DNA of 64,000 nt from Maribacter hydrothermalis (lineage in GTDB: Bacteria > Bacteroidota > Bacteroidia > Flavobacteriales > Flavobacteriaceae), in contig NZ_CP018760.1 in NCBI RefSeq assembly GCF_001913155.1, positions 1,426,001 through 1,490,000 on the forward strand. The letters are read 5' to 3'. Position numbers and translations under genes: made by a program. Numbering within the stretch: the stretch's first letter is position 1; each line of letters opens with the position of its first letter. The notes beneath the pieces are model-generated. The model did not search any database and had not been told where the DNA came from. It saw only the letters and a list, made by a program, of their open reading frames with translations. This document shows, piece after piece, positions 23,701-32,272 of this stretch.

Positions 23701-26700
23701 GCGAATATGTTTAGTTCTGCAAACGCATTTAACCAACCATTAAATAATTGGGATGTTACTGCAGTAACTAATACTAGTGGAATGTTCAGTAGCGCTTCAG
23801 TATTCAATCAAAACATTAACAGTTGGAATTTGACCAACGTTCTTACCATGCGATCTATGTTTAATTATGCTTTAGCATTTAACCAACCTTTAAATAGTTG
23901 GGATGTAAATAGTGTGGTAAATATGAATAGTGTTTTTCGTGGCGCATCTTCCTTTAACCAACCTCTAAACAATTGGGACGTAAGTGCAGCTGCGGATATG
24001 AGTAGTATGTTTGAAGATGCTTTACTATTTAATCAACCAATAAACACTTGGGATGTAAGCTCGGTTACTTTAATGGAATCTATGTTTGAAGATGCAGCGG
24101 TATTTAACCAATCTTTAAATAATTGGGATACGGCTGTAGTAACCACCTTTGAAGCTATGTTTAAAAATGCCATAGTTTTCAATGAAGCTATTTCTAATTG
24201 GAATACTGGCGAAGCTTTAACTATGGCAGAGATGTTTAGTGGAGCAACTACTTTTAATCAAAATATTGACCTTTGGGATGTTTCTTTCGTTAACACTATG
24301 AGAGCTATGTTTAATGATGCCAGTGCTTATAACCAAACTATGAACTCTTGGAATGTTGCATCAGTTACTACAATGGAAGATATGTTTAAAGGTGCATCCG
24401 CATTTAATGAAAACATAAGCGATTGGAATGTAAGAGGGGTAAATACCATGGAAGAAATGTTCAGTAATGCTACTACCTTCAACCAAAATATAAATAACTG
24501 GCGCATATCTGGTGTAAGCAATATGGACTATATGTTTAGAGAAGCATCTGCTTACAATCAAATAATGGATTTATGGAATTTGGGTAATGTTTCCATGCGT
24601 TCAACTTTCTTTAATGCTACTTCTTTAGATCAATACCTAGGAGATTGGGATGTAAGCGGTGTCACGAACATGAACGATATGTTAGACAATACTGCACTTA
24701 CTAGGGAAAATTATGATACTACACTAATTGCATGGTCGGAACAAACGGTTACTAGCGGTATTACCTTAGGTGCCCAAGGATTACCTTATTGTGATGCTAT
24801 TGAGGAAAGACAATCTATGATAGATAATTATGGGTGGACGTTTGACCTAGATGTTCGTGATTGCCCAATTCCCGAATGTACGCAATTAACTTCGCCTTTA
24901 AATGGAGACACAAATGTACCTGTTAATACTAACCTTACTTGGAATGCCGCACAATTTGCCCAAGGTTATTATTTAACTGTCGGAACTACACCTGGAGGTA
25001 ATGATGTGGTAAACAATGAAACTATCACCAACGAAACTACTTATGAATTTGCTTCAGATTTTAATACTGGCGATACCGTTTATGTAACCATTACACCTTT
25101 TAATGATGAAGGTAATCCTGGTGTCTGTACTGAAGAGAGTTTTAGTCTTTCAAACACCTTACCAACCATACCTGAATGCACATCTTTAATTTCACCTGCT
25201 AATGGCGTCAGCGATGTTTCAGTTTCTACGGACTTAAGCTGGAACGCTATTTCAAACGCAGATGGGTATAGATTAACCGTCGGCACAACCACCGGAAGCA
25301 ATGATATTCTTGATGATGAAGATGTAGAAAATGTTACTGCGTATGATTTAATGGCCGACCTCCCTGAGAACAGTGATATTTTTATTACTATAACACCTTA
25401 CAATGACCAAGGCGATGCATTTAGCTGTATAGAAGAAAGTTTCCATACCGAAATTATACCTGTACCACCAACTTGTACTAATTTAACTAGTCCGGCACAC
25501 CAAGAAACCGGAGTGTCTATTGATACGCATTTAAGTTGGACAGCAATACCTGAAGCTTTAGGATATATTGTAATAGTAGGCACAACTGAAGGTGGAAATG
25601 AAATTGTAAATAACGTAATAGTTGAAACTATAACTTCCTATGACATTCCAAACGACTTGCTTGAGGGCAGAACATATTATGTCACTATAATTCCCTATAA
25701 CAACGAGGGCGATGCAACAGGTTGTACAGAAGAAAACTTTACTACGGGAGATTCAACTAGTCCGCCTTCATGTGCAGTTTTAACCTCACCGGTAGACGGT
25801 TCTACTCAAATAGCAATTGATACCAATTTAAGCTGGAATGGCTCTGGGTCTGCAGACGGGTATCGTCTTACAGCAGGGACAACGTCCGGAGGAACGGATA
25901 TTTTCAGCGATGACCTTGGTGATGTAACCACATTTGACTTCGTAAACGACTTACCAGAAAATGATACTATTTATATTTCTATTATTGCTTATAATACGAA
26001 TGGTGATGCTACAGGTTGTACAGAATATACTTTTGAAACCACAGGGCCACCAGAATGCTCAACATTAATTAGTCCTGCAAATAACGCAACTGATATTGCT
26101 GTAGATACGTCTATTGAATGGAGTGCCGTTACTGATGCCGATGGTTATAAAGTAACTGTCTTAGGAAGTAACAGTACAGCTAATAATATGACCAATTTTG
26201 AGGTAACCACAGGCACCTCCTTTGATTTTACAAATGATTTTACGCAAGGTGAAACTGTTACGGTAACTATAATTCCCTACAATGCCAATGGTGATGCTAC
26301 TGGTTGTACGACAGAAAGTTTTACAATAGTACCGCCACCTGTACCCTTATGTACTACACTTATTTCACCCGCTAACAACACAATTGATAATGCCATTAAT
26401 AGTGCTATTGAATGGAATGCAATTGCTGGTGCAGATGGATATAAATTAACGGTGGTTGGAAGTGTGACTACCGCAAATAATTTGAATGAATTAGAAATAA
26501 CCTCAGGTACATCTTACGATTTTTTAACTGATTTTGAACAGGGCGAAACGGTTTCTGTTTTAATTGTTCCTTTTAATACCCAAGGTGATGCCATTGGGTG
26601 TACGGCAGAAAGTTTTACGATAAAGCCAGTACCTGCTTGCACTAATTTAAACGCGCCAAATAATGGTGACACAGAAGTAAGTACGAATACCTCTATTTCA

Positions 26701-28362
26701 TGGAATGCTATAACCAATGCCGTTGGTTATTTTATAACAGTAACGGCGAGCACTAGTACTATAAATAACCTAATCAATTATCAAACAACAGATATTTCAT
26801 ATGATTTTAGTTCAGATTTTACCCAAGGTGAGACCGTTTCTGTGTCCGTAACTCCCTATAATGAATCTGGAAATGCAATTAGTTGTGTTACAGAAAGTTT
26901 CACTATTGAGGCTGTTCCTGCATGTACAAATTTAATTGCACCACTAAATGGATCTATAGGTGTAGCTGCAAATATAGGAATAGAATGGACAGAAATAAGT
27001 GATGCTCAAGGCTACAGACTTACCATTACTGGTAGTAGCAGTACAGCAAATAACGTAACCAATTTGAATATTGCCTCTGGAAATTCCTATAGTTTTTTAA
27101 ATGATTTTGAACAAGGAGAAACAGTTACGGTTAACATAACCCCATACAATAATGCTGGCGATGCAATTGGTTGTACTACGGAAAGTTTCACAATTAAATC
27201 CATCCCAAATTGCACAACATTGATTGCACCTGTGGACGGAGCTGTATTAGCAGAAGTAAACGACATAACATGGAACACAATTACCGATGCAGATGGATAC
27301 AAATTAACCATTACCGCAGATAATAGTACGGCAAATAATGTAACAGACCTAGAGGTTATAGGTAATAGCTATACTTTTCCTTATCAATTTAACGAGGGCG
27401 AAATTGTAACAATTACTATTACTCCTTTTAACGAGGTTGGTGATGCTGTTGGTTGTGCTTCTGAAAGTTTTACAATAAGGCCTTTACCGTCTTGTACAAG
27501 TCTAATTTCTTCTTTACAAAATGGGAATGCAATTTCTATTGCTACGGATATTGAATGGAACGCCGCTGTCGATGCAGATGGATATCGCATTGCTATAGGA
27601 ACAACTTTAGACGGAAACGACATTGTAGACAATGAAGATGTTGCTTCTTTAACCAGTTATATTCTAAATGAAAACCTACCTTCAGAAACATTGATATTTG
27701 TAAAGATCACTCCTTATAACACTTCTGGAGATGCTATAGGGTGTAGTTCTCAAAGCTTCACTACCGAAGTTATTGCACCTGCTTGTACCGTATTAACGAG
27801 TCCGGCAAATGGAGAAACCGATGTTTCCTTAACAAGTACAATATCGTGGGAAGTAGTTGAAAAAACAATTGGATATCGTATTTCAATAGGTACTGCTATA
27901 GATTCCAATGATATTGTTGACAATCTTGATATGGGGCCCTCTACAGAGTATTCCCATAACGAAGAGTTTCCTTTTGATACTGAAATTTTTGTAACCATAA
28001 CCCCTTACAATAGTGCTGGTGATGCTAGCTCTTGCGTAGAACAATCATTTACAACTATTATTCCTGAAGATGAAACCAAATATGGATTCTCACCAGACGG
28101 AGATGGTATAAACGAGTATTGGCATATTGAAAATATTGACTATTACCCGGAAAATGTGGTGAGCATTTATAACCGTTGGGGCGACCTTGTTTTTCAAATC
28201 GATGGTTATGATAATGCATTGAACGTATTTTCGGGTACTGCTAATAGGCGTACCAAAGTTGGTGCAGACCAATTGCCTTCTGGAACTTACTTTTTCAAAA
28301 TTCAAATAGAAGGTGAAACCATTTTAAGAAAAACACAAGGTTTCCTTGTTCTAAAGCGATAA
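20710..28362 (+). CDS. giant BspA-like surface protein with type IX sorting domain
   Basis: A 2550-residue secreted protein. A signal peptide (LLLLFLSVNLFSQS) is followed by a PKD-like strand set (YNVDWGDGTTDTG). Next come 15 BspA/DUF285 units of about 21-27 residues (roughly 147-530; consensus FNQPLNNWDVSNVTNMSQMF), then one Fn3-like domain beginning about residue 594. The pattern then repeats: a second PKD-like segment (about 717-765) and 20 more DUF285 units (about 820-1327). Eleven Fn3-like repeats of about 97 residues follow (about 1389-2455), each opening C-T-x-L-x-x-P and ending G-C-x-x-E-S-F. The last ~95 residues (YGFSPDGDGINEYW to GFLVLKR) form a gliding-motility-associated C-terminal domain, the type B cargo signal for type IX secretion. 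It probably acts as a cell-surface adhesin or filament. Confidence 0.92.
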   Translation: MPIFKKSTTLLLLFLSVNLFSQSFTTIWNTNNIETGSSAANQITIPTNPAYTTYNYNVDWGDGTTDTGVTGNITHTYATPGLHTISITGIFPSIFFNDENANDKLKLIEILDWGTIQWQTMENAFFGCENMNFDAITAPDLSQVTSLKNMFRGGTSFNGILNTWNISTITDISGIFANCTIFNRPLDNWTTNSITDMSETFKNTSFNQPLDNWNTSSVTNMKEMFYACVNFNQNINNWNVSLVTDMSGMFVACRRYNQPLNNWNVSQVTDMNTMFFRTNDFNQNLSNWQVGNVTNMSRMFHESAISYPMNNWDVSKVTDMSQMFADTPNFNQPLNNWDVSAVTDMSQMFETARVFNQPLNDWDVSAVTDMSQMFASWTASYPVAFNQPLNLWDVSAVTNMSQMFSNNQIFNQNLNDWVVSSVTQMQQMFKNADAFNQPLNNWDVSNVTNMQQMFQQNDGFNQPLNSWITTSLTNISSIFANNTIFNQPLNNWNVSNVTNFLGVFNSATAYDQNLGDWNITSATNMSNMLSNSGISQENYDTILTDWSAQSVNSGITLGATNLQYCDALNQRQSLIDTYGWTISGDSVNCSYVLCTEITMPANGDTQVPANSDIRWAPAPNATGYKVTVTRDDGSGPVEVYNQTLGATNVGVDFTNEFNPGDEVSVLVIPFNDEGDAVGCSPITFTVVESWVNSPDAFKLTYDTTILENGTTAANQLKIEANTGYPDYLSYDYSIDWGDGQYNNHVTNTITHTYLTPGVYTVSIIGTFPAPLHYYSNTDSIKLLSIDQWGTQVWQSMNMAFYGCENMEYNATDIPNLSQVESMYNMFNSCNLFNGNIDNWNVSNVTDMYGVFLGARAFNQPLNSWNIGNVTTISAMFLGTDSFDQPLNNWNTGNVTNMSRTFQNTDVFNQDINNWDVTNVTNMSGMFSRAELFNQPLNLWNVAKVEDMKEMFYYAEAFNQDIDGWDVSKVIDMSGMFNTARSFNLPLNSWDVSKVNNMANMFSSANAFNQPLNNWDVTAVTNTSGMFSSASVFNQNINSWNLTNVLTMRSMFNYALAFNQPLNSWDVNSVVNMNSVFRGASSFNQPLNNWDVSAAADMSSMFEDALLFNQPINTWDVSSVTLMESMFEDAAVFNQSLNNWDTAVVTTFEAMFKNAIVFNEAISNWNTGEALTMAEMFSGATTFNQNIDLWDVSFVNTMRAMFNDASAYNQTMNSWNVASVTTMEDMFKGASAFNENISDWNVRGVNTMEEMFSNATTFNQNINNWRISGVSNMDYMFREASAYNQIMDLWNLGNVSMRSTFFNATSLDQYLGDWDVSGVTNMNDMLDNTALTRENYDTTLIAWSEQTVTSGITLGAQGLPYCDAIEERQSMIDNYGWTFDLDVRDCPIPECTQLTSPLNGDTNVPVNTNLTWNAAQFAQGYYLTVGTTPGGNDVVNNETITNETTYEFASDFNTGDTVYVTITPFNDEGNPGVCTEESFSLSNTLPTIPECTSLISPANGVSDVSVSTDLSWNAISNADGYRLTVGTTTGSNDILDDEDVENVTAYDLMADLPENSDIFITITPYNDQGDAFSCIEESFHTEIIPVPPTCTNLTSPAHQETGVSIDTHLSWTAIPEALGYIVIVGTTEGGNEIVNNVIVETITSYDIPNDLLEGRTYYVTIIPYNNEGDATGCTEENFTTGDSTSPPSCAVLTSPVDGSTQIAIDTNLSWNGSGSADGYRLTAGTTSGGTDIFSDDLGDVTTFDFVNDLPENDTIYISIIAYNTNGDATGCTEYTFETTGPPECSTLISPANNATDIAVDTSIEWSAVTDADGYKVTVLGSNSTANNMTNFEVTTGTSFDFTNDFTQGETVTVTIIPYNANGDATGCTTESFTIVPPPVPLCTTLISPANNTIDNAINSAIEWNAIAGADGYKLTVVGSVTTANNLNELEITSGTSYDFLTDFEQGETVSVLIVPFNTQGDAIGCTAESFTIKPVPACTNLNAPNNGDTEVSTNTSISWNAITNAVGYFITVTASTSTINNLINYQTTDISYDFSSDFTQGETVSVSVTPYNESGNAISCVTESFTIEAVPACTNLIAPLNGSIGVAANIGIEWTEISDAQGYRLTITGSSSTANNVTNLNIASGNSYSFLNDFEQGETVTVNITPYNNAGDAIGCTTESFTIKSIPNCTTLIAPVDGAVLAEVNDITWNTITDADGYKLTITADNSTANNVTDLEVIGNSYTFPYQFNEGEIVTITITPFNEVGDAVGCASESFTIRPLPSCTSLISSLQNGNAISIATDIEWNAAVDADGYRIAIGTTLDGNDIVDNEDVASLTSYILNENLPSETLIFVKITPYNTSGDAIGCSSQSFTTEVIAPACTVLTSPANGETDVSLTSTISWEVVEKTIGYRISIGTAIDSNDIVDNLDMGPSTEYSHNEEFPFDTEIFVTITPYNSAGDASSCVEQSFTTIIPEDETKYGFSPDGDGINEYWHIENIDYYPENVVSIYNRWGDLVFQIDGYDNALNVFSGTANRRTKVGADQLPSGTYFFKIQIEGETILRKTQGFLVLKR

Positions 28363-28368
28363 AACAGC

Positions 28369-29292
28369 ATGCAATATTTATATAAAAACATCGCATTCAT
28401 AGCATTCATTATTGTCGTATTGTCTAATAACGCAATGGCACAGCAGACCCCAACATTTTCGGAGTACAACTACAATCCTTACTTAGTGAATTCAGCCTTT
28501 GCAGGTCTTGCCCCTAGTGCGGAAATTGGGATTAGTAATACGGGGACATTTAACCAGTTTGAAGGTAGTCCAAAAAGTTTTGCACTAAGCTTTCACTCCC
28601 CATTAAACAGAGGTAAAATTGGTTTAGGCGCGGGTCTTATTCGTGATGAAATAGGTGTCACTACTTCTACTAGTGTCTTTGCTACTTATTCATATAAAAT
28701 CTTTTTCGACACCAAAAGCAACAGACCTTATTGGCAAATTTACACTCCAAATTCATTGTCCTTTTCTATATCTCCTGGAGTTCAGCAGTATCAGGACAAT
28801 CTATTGGAACTTGGCATAATGGACGACCCTAATTTTGCCATGAATATAAATGCTACAATACCCACTATTGGACTTGGCTTTCTGTTAAACTTGGCAAATG
28901 TTTATGTAGGTGTTTCTACACCTAATGTTATTGGGGACATGCTTGTGTCCGATGACAACGTGGATATTAATGTTCCTTATTACGGATATTTAGGCTATCG
29001 GTTTTTCTCTAATAAATTCGAAGAACTAATGATCAAACCTAACCTGTTACTTAAATATGAAAACGGTGCTCCTTTTCAGGTGGATATGAACGTTGCGGTA
29101 AGTTTTAAAAACAGATTTGAACTTGGTACAGGTTATAGAACTAATTCTTCTATAAATCTTTTAGCCGGTATTTACCTATTTAAGAATATTAGAGCTATTT
29201 ATAGTTATAATGTCGCGATGAACGATTCTCCTTTAGGAAACACCCATGGTATTATTGCAACGTACCGTTTTGGAGATGGGTTTAGCCAATAG
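28369..29292 (+). CDS. PorP/SprF family type IX secretion outer-membrane protein
   Basis: A 307-residue outer-membrane protein with a signal peptide (ending NNAMAQ) and the family opening QQTPTFSEYNYNPYLVNSAFAGL. Beta-barrel strands run to the end (GIIATYRFGDGFSQ). SprF in Flavobacterium johnsoniae is needed for secretion or anchoring of its neighbour SprB, another giant protein with a type B C-terminal domain. The gene starts 6 bp after the BspA-like gene, so this pair repeats the SprB-SprF arrangement, and the protein is the likely dedicated partner of that cargo. Confidence 0.92.
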   Translation: MQYLYKNIAFIAFIIVVLSNNAMAQQTPTFSEYNYNPYLVNSAFAGLAPSAEIGISNTGTFNQFEGSPKSFALSFHSPLNRGKIGLGAGLIRDEIGVTTSTSVFATYSYKIFFDTKSNRPYWQIYTPNSLSFSISPGVQQYQDNLLELGIMDDPNFAMNINATIPTIGLGFLLNLANVYVGVSTPNVIGDMLVSDDNVDINVPYYGYLGYRFFSNKFEELMIKPNLLLKYENGAPFQVDMNVAVSFKNRFELGTGYRTNSSINLLAGIYLFKNIRAIYSYNVAMNDSPLGNTHGIIATYRFGDGFSQ

Positions 29293-29361
29293 TATAACAA
29301 TTAAATTACATCACCGCAAGACCATCTGAATTTATGAGTCTGTCGTTATAATTAAACAATA

Positions 29362-30204
29362 CTATTTAATCATTTTAAGATTAATAACCTCTTGGCTAGT
29401 TAAATATCTCCAGTGTCCTCTTGGCAAATCTTTCTTGGTAAGTCCTCCGTAAACTACTCTATCCAATTTTTGAACTTTATATCCTAGTGTATCAAAAAGG
29501 CGTTCTACAATTTTATTTCTAGAACTATAAATTTCAATACCTACTTCACGTTTGGGCGCATCGTTTATATAACTAATGTCTTGAACCCTTACTACCTTTT
29601 CATCTACGACAACTCCTTCTTGAATTTTCTTTAAATCGGAACTTCGTAATTCTTGTTCCAATACAAGATGATAAATTTTACGCAAACCGTTTATTGGACT
29701 TTTTAAAGTCTTTGTCATGTTACCATCATTAGTAAACAAAAGCAACCCCGTGTGATCCTTTTCCAATTTGTCTACTGGCAATAATTTTGACTTTGAAGCA
29801 CTAGATATTAAACCAGATACATGTCTTTTTCCTCTTTCGTCGCGTATGGTAGTAACAAAGTCTTTAGGTTTATTAAGTAATACGTATTCTCTCTTTACCG
29901 GATTCAATAGTTGACCATCGAATTTAACCTCATCTGTCAATTTCACCTTATAACCCATTTCTGTAATAGGTTTTCCGTTTACGGTTACATTACCAGCCGC
30001 AATATATATATCAGCATCTCTACGTGAACATACACCAGAGTTTGCCACATATTTATTTAGTCGAATAGAATTTGGGTCTGACGGCTTATTAGGAGTTACC
30101 GTTTTTTTAATTGGAGCATTGCCACGCGCATAGCTCTTCTTTTTAAAATTACCACCTTGTCTGCCTGAAGCATTTTTTCCCCTACTAGAATCGTCCCTAC
30201 TCAT
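29362..30204 (-). CDS. RluB/RsuA-type pseudouridine synthase with altered catalytic motif
   Basis: A 280-residue protein. A basic, Gly/Lys/Arg-rich tail of about 45 residues is followed by an S4 RNA-binding domain (RLNKYVANSGVCSRRDADIYIAAGNVTVNG) and a RsuA-type synthase domain (YVLLNKPKDFVTT, GLLLFTNDGNMTKTL, RKIYHLVLE). The usual catalytic G-R-L-D reads D-K-L-E here: E148 occupies the place of the catalytic aspartate. A longer frame begins with TTG at 30234, but ATG at 30204 is preceded by a near-perfect promoter, so I start there. It may be a catalytically impaired or altered member. It lies 76 bp downstream of the UbiA-type gene. Confidence 0.82.
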   Translation of the reverse strand: MSRDDSSRGKNASGRQGGNFKKKSYARGNAPIKKTVTPNKPSDPNSIRLNKYVANSGVCSRRDADIYIAAGNVTVNGKPITEMGYKVKLTDEVKFDGQLLNPVKREYVLLNKPKDFVTTIRDERGKRHVSGLISSASKSKLLPVDKLEKDHTGLLLFTNDGNMTKTLKSPINGLRKIYHLVLEQELRSSDLKKIQEGVVVDEKVVRVQDISYINDAPKREVGIEIYSSRNKIVERLFDTLGYKVQKLDRVVYGGLTKKDLPRGHWRYLTSQEVINLKMIK

Positions 30205-30222
30205 AACTGTACCAATTTTGCA

Positions 30223-30251
30223 CAAAGGTAGCAAATTGCATTGCCGTTCAA
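30223..30251 (-). promoter_or_regulatory. promoter of the RluB-like gene
   Basis: On the minus strand TTG (30251-30249) is followed after 18 bp by TACCTTTG (30230-30223), a full match to the Bacteroidota TTG-N19-TAnnTTTG promoter within one base of spacing. Transcription would start near 30215, about 11 bases before the ATG, so the gene can be expressed independently of the mevalonate genes upstream. Confidence 0.7.
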
Positions 30252-30279
30252 ATAGTTATATTGAACATATTCTCAATAA

Positions 30280-31185
30280 CTACAGTATTCTATTTAATAC
30301 TAAGTCCACATCTATTAACAAAATACTAAAAACACCCACTACTATAATTAGCTTTAGAATATTATGTAACCACACATAGTCTTTTTTAGTTTTAGATTTT
30401 AAAAGAAGAAAGATAAATACGACCAACAATAAAATACAAATACCAAAGTAAAAATCCATATAACCGACATCAAACCTAAACAATAAAAGCAATAATGGTA
30501 ATAAGGTTAAAAGTATTAGTAGGGATATGATGACTTTTGATGTTTTTGCCCCATAAATAATTGGTATTGTTCTATAGTTTTGGGCAATATCCCCAGAAAT
30601 ATTTTCCAAATCTTTAATCATTTCACGTGCTAAAATCAAAAGGAACAAAAAAACAGCATGAACAAATATGACCGATTGAAAATTTTTATAGTAAACAAAA
30701 ACTACGAAAAAAGGGGTGATTGCTAACGATGCGGAGATAATATTACCTAAAAATGGAATTCTTTTTAATTTATGCGAATAGATCCAAATACCAAATATAT
30801 ACGAAGAGAAAAAAAAGACGGCTCTAAAAGACACATAACTTGCTGCAATAACCGCCAAAAAATTAAGCACAAAATAAGTTGTTAGCTTAAATCGTTGGCT
30901 AACTAAACGATCTAGCATACTTTTTCGTGGTTTATTTATAAGGTCTTTTTCTGCATCGTAGAAATTATTGATAATATAACCTGCGGCAATAACCATTGTA
31001 GAAGCAACTACAATAACAAAAAGGTTAACATCAAATACCACTTTACGCAATGGTAGATCTGGTGCTAAAATATATATAGATGCCAAGTATTGTGCAAGTG
31101 CTATAACAAGAATATTATAGCCTCTAACCACTGAAAAAAGACTCAATACCTTTAATAGTAAGAGTTTATTTTTTCTATTAAGCAT
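30280..31185 (-). CDS. UbiA family prenyltransferase
   Basis: A 301-residue integral membrane protein with about eight or nine hydrophobic helices. The first aspartate-rich motif is NNFYDAEKDLINKP and the second is EMIKDLENISGDIAQNYRTIPIIYG, which bind the magnesium-prenyl diphosphate. The pattern is close to the geranylgeranylglycerol-phosphate geranylgeranyltransferase-like branch common in Bacteroidota, though homologues also prenylate quinone or heme precursors. It begins 12 bp after the mevalonate kinase gene, so the isoprenoid pathway and a user of its product are co-transcribed. The acceptor is not deducible. Confidence 0.88.
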   Translation of the reverse strand: MLNRKNKLLLLKVLSLFSVVRGYNILVIALAQYLASIYILAPDLPLRKVVFDVNLFVIVVASTMVIAAGYIINNFYDAEKDLINKPRKSMLDRLVSQRFKLTTYFVLNFLAVIAASYVSFRAVFFFSSYIFGIWIYSHKLKRIPFLGNIISASLAITPFFVVFVYYKNFQSVIFVHAVFLFLLILAREMIKDLENISGDIAQNYRTIPIIYGAKTSKVIISLLILLTLLPLLLLLFRFDVGYMDFYFGICILLLVVFIFLLLKSKTKKDYVWLHNILKLIIVVGVFSILLIDVDLVLNRIL

Positions 31186-31197
31186 TCTGGAAATTTC

Positions 31198-32136
31198 CTA
31201 AAAATTATAAACTACTTCAAGTTTGTAGTCTTTTAGTGCAGTTTTTGCCTTTTCAAAATCTTCTGTAAAACCTAAAATGTACCCACCACCGCCAGAGCCA
31301 CACAGCTTTAAGTAATAATCATTGGTGTCTATTCCGTTTTTCCATAAGTCATGAAATTTTGCTGGTATCATTGGCTTAAAGTTATCAAGAACAACATGGG
31401 AAAGTTGCTTTAAATTACCAAATAATGATTGTATGTTTCCATTTACAAAATCCTCTACACAAGCATCGGTATGTTTTATGAATTGGTTTTTAAGCATTTT
31501 TCTGAAACCATCGTTCTTCATCTGTTCCATAAAAATCTGAACCATAGGTGCTGTCTCCCCAATTATACCACTATCTAATAAAAATACAGCGCCTTTACCT
31601 TCTGCATTTTGCGATGGAATACTTGTAGATTCTATATTATCTTTAGAATTTATCAATATAGGTAAACTTAAATAACTATTTAATGGATCTAGGCCAGATG
31701 ATTTGCCATGAAAAAAAGACTCCATTTTACCAAAAATTGTCTTTAATTTTAATAGTTTTTCTCTTGTTAAATTCTCTAGAACCGTAATTTTATCGTTTGC
31801 ATACTTATCATAAATTGCAGCTACCAATGCTCCACTACTACCAACACCATACCCTTGCGGTATAGAACTATCAAAGTACATACCAGCAGCTACATCAGTT
31901 TTTAAAAGTTCTAAATCGAAAGAAACCAATTTTGGCTCCTTTTCAGTAAGATGCTCTAAATAATGAGTAAAAGCTTCTAAACTTTTATTTGATTTTAATG
32001 CTTCTTTCGAAGGATTGGCATCAGATTTCAAAGCTCCTTTATAAAAGTTATAGGGTATAGACAATCCTTTAGAATCTTTAATGATACCGTATTCTCCAAA
32101 GAGAAGAATTTTAGAATAAAATAGTGGTCCTTTCAT
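31198..32136 (-). CDS. mevalonate kinase-like GHMP kinase
   Basis: A 312-residue GHMP-superfamily kinase. It opens with GPLFYSKILLFGEYGIIKDSKGLSIPY, the substrate-binding segment of mevalonate kinases. The ATP-binding P-x-G-x-G-S-S loop reads IPQGYGVGSSGALVAAI, and the C-terminal glycine motif reads KLCGSGGGGYILGF. It would phosphorylate mevalonate in the cytoplasm. It lies between diphosphomevalonate decarboxylase and a UbiA prenyltransferase, which supports the mevalonate-pathway role. A phosphomevalonate kinase role cannot be fully excluded from motifs. Confidence 0.87.
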   Translation of the reverse strand: MKGPLFYSKILLFGEYGIIKDSKGLSIPYNFYKGALKSDANPSKEALKSNKSLEAFTHYLEHLTEKEPKLVSFDLELLKTDVAAGMYFDSSIPQGYGVGSSGALVAAIYDKYANDKITVLENLTREKLLKLKTIFGKMESFFHGKSSGLDPLNSYLSLPILINSKDNIESTSIPSQNAEGKGAVFLLDSGIIGETAPMVQIFMEQMKNDGFRKMLKNQFIKHTDACVEDFVNGNIQSLFGNLKQLSHVVLDNFKPMIPAKFHDLWKNGIDTNDYYLKLCGSGGGGYILGFTEDFEKAKTALKDYKLEVVYNF

Positions 32137-32272
32137 ATTTTAAAGGTGGGCAATTATGAAATGTTACTTATAAATATAATCAAAGTTAAGCGTTATGCCA
32201 TTACTTGTTAAAAAAAATAGGCAATTCGCTTAACTACAAACGGAATAATGGGTACAATCGTACGTCTATCCC
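32137..32272 (-). other. spacer with candidate promoter for the mevalonate kinase gene
   Basis: The 136-bp gap contains TAACTTTG on the minus strand (32188-32181), a full match to the -7 consensus TAnnTTTG. No TTG is present at the expected -33 position, so a promoter here is only possible. Confidence 0.35.

Noticed and set aside
21150..24690. Regularly repeated DNA inside the BspA-like gene as a possible CRISPR or non-coding satellite.
   Set aside because: The units are about 63-75 bp, in frame, diverged at the DNA level and conserved at the protein level as DUF285 repeats.
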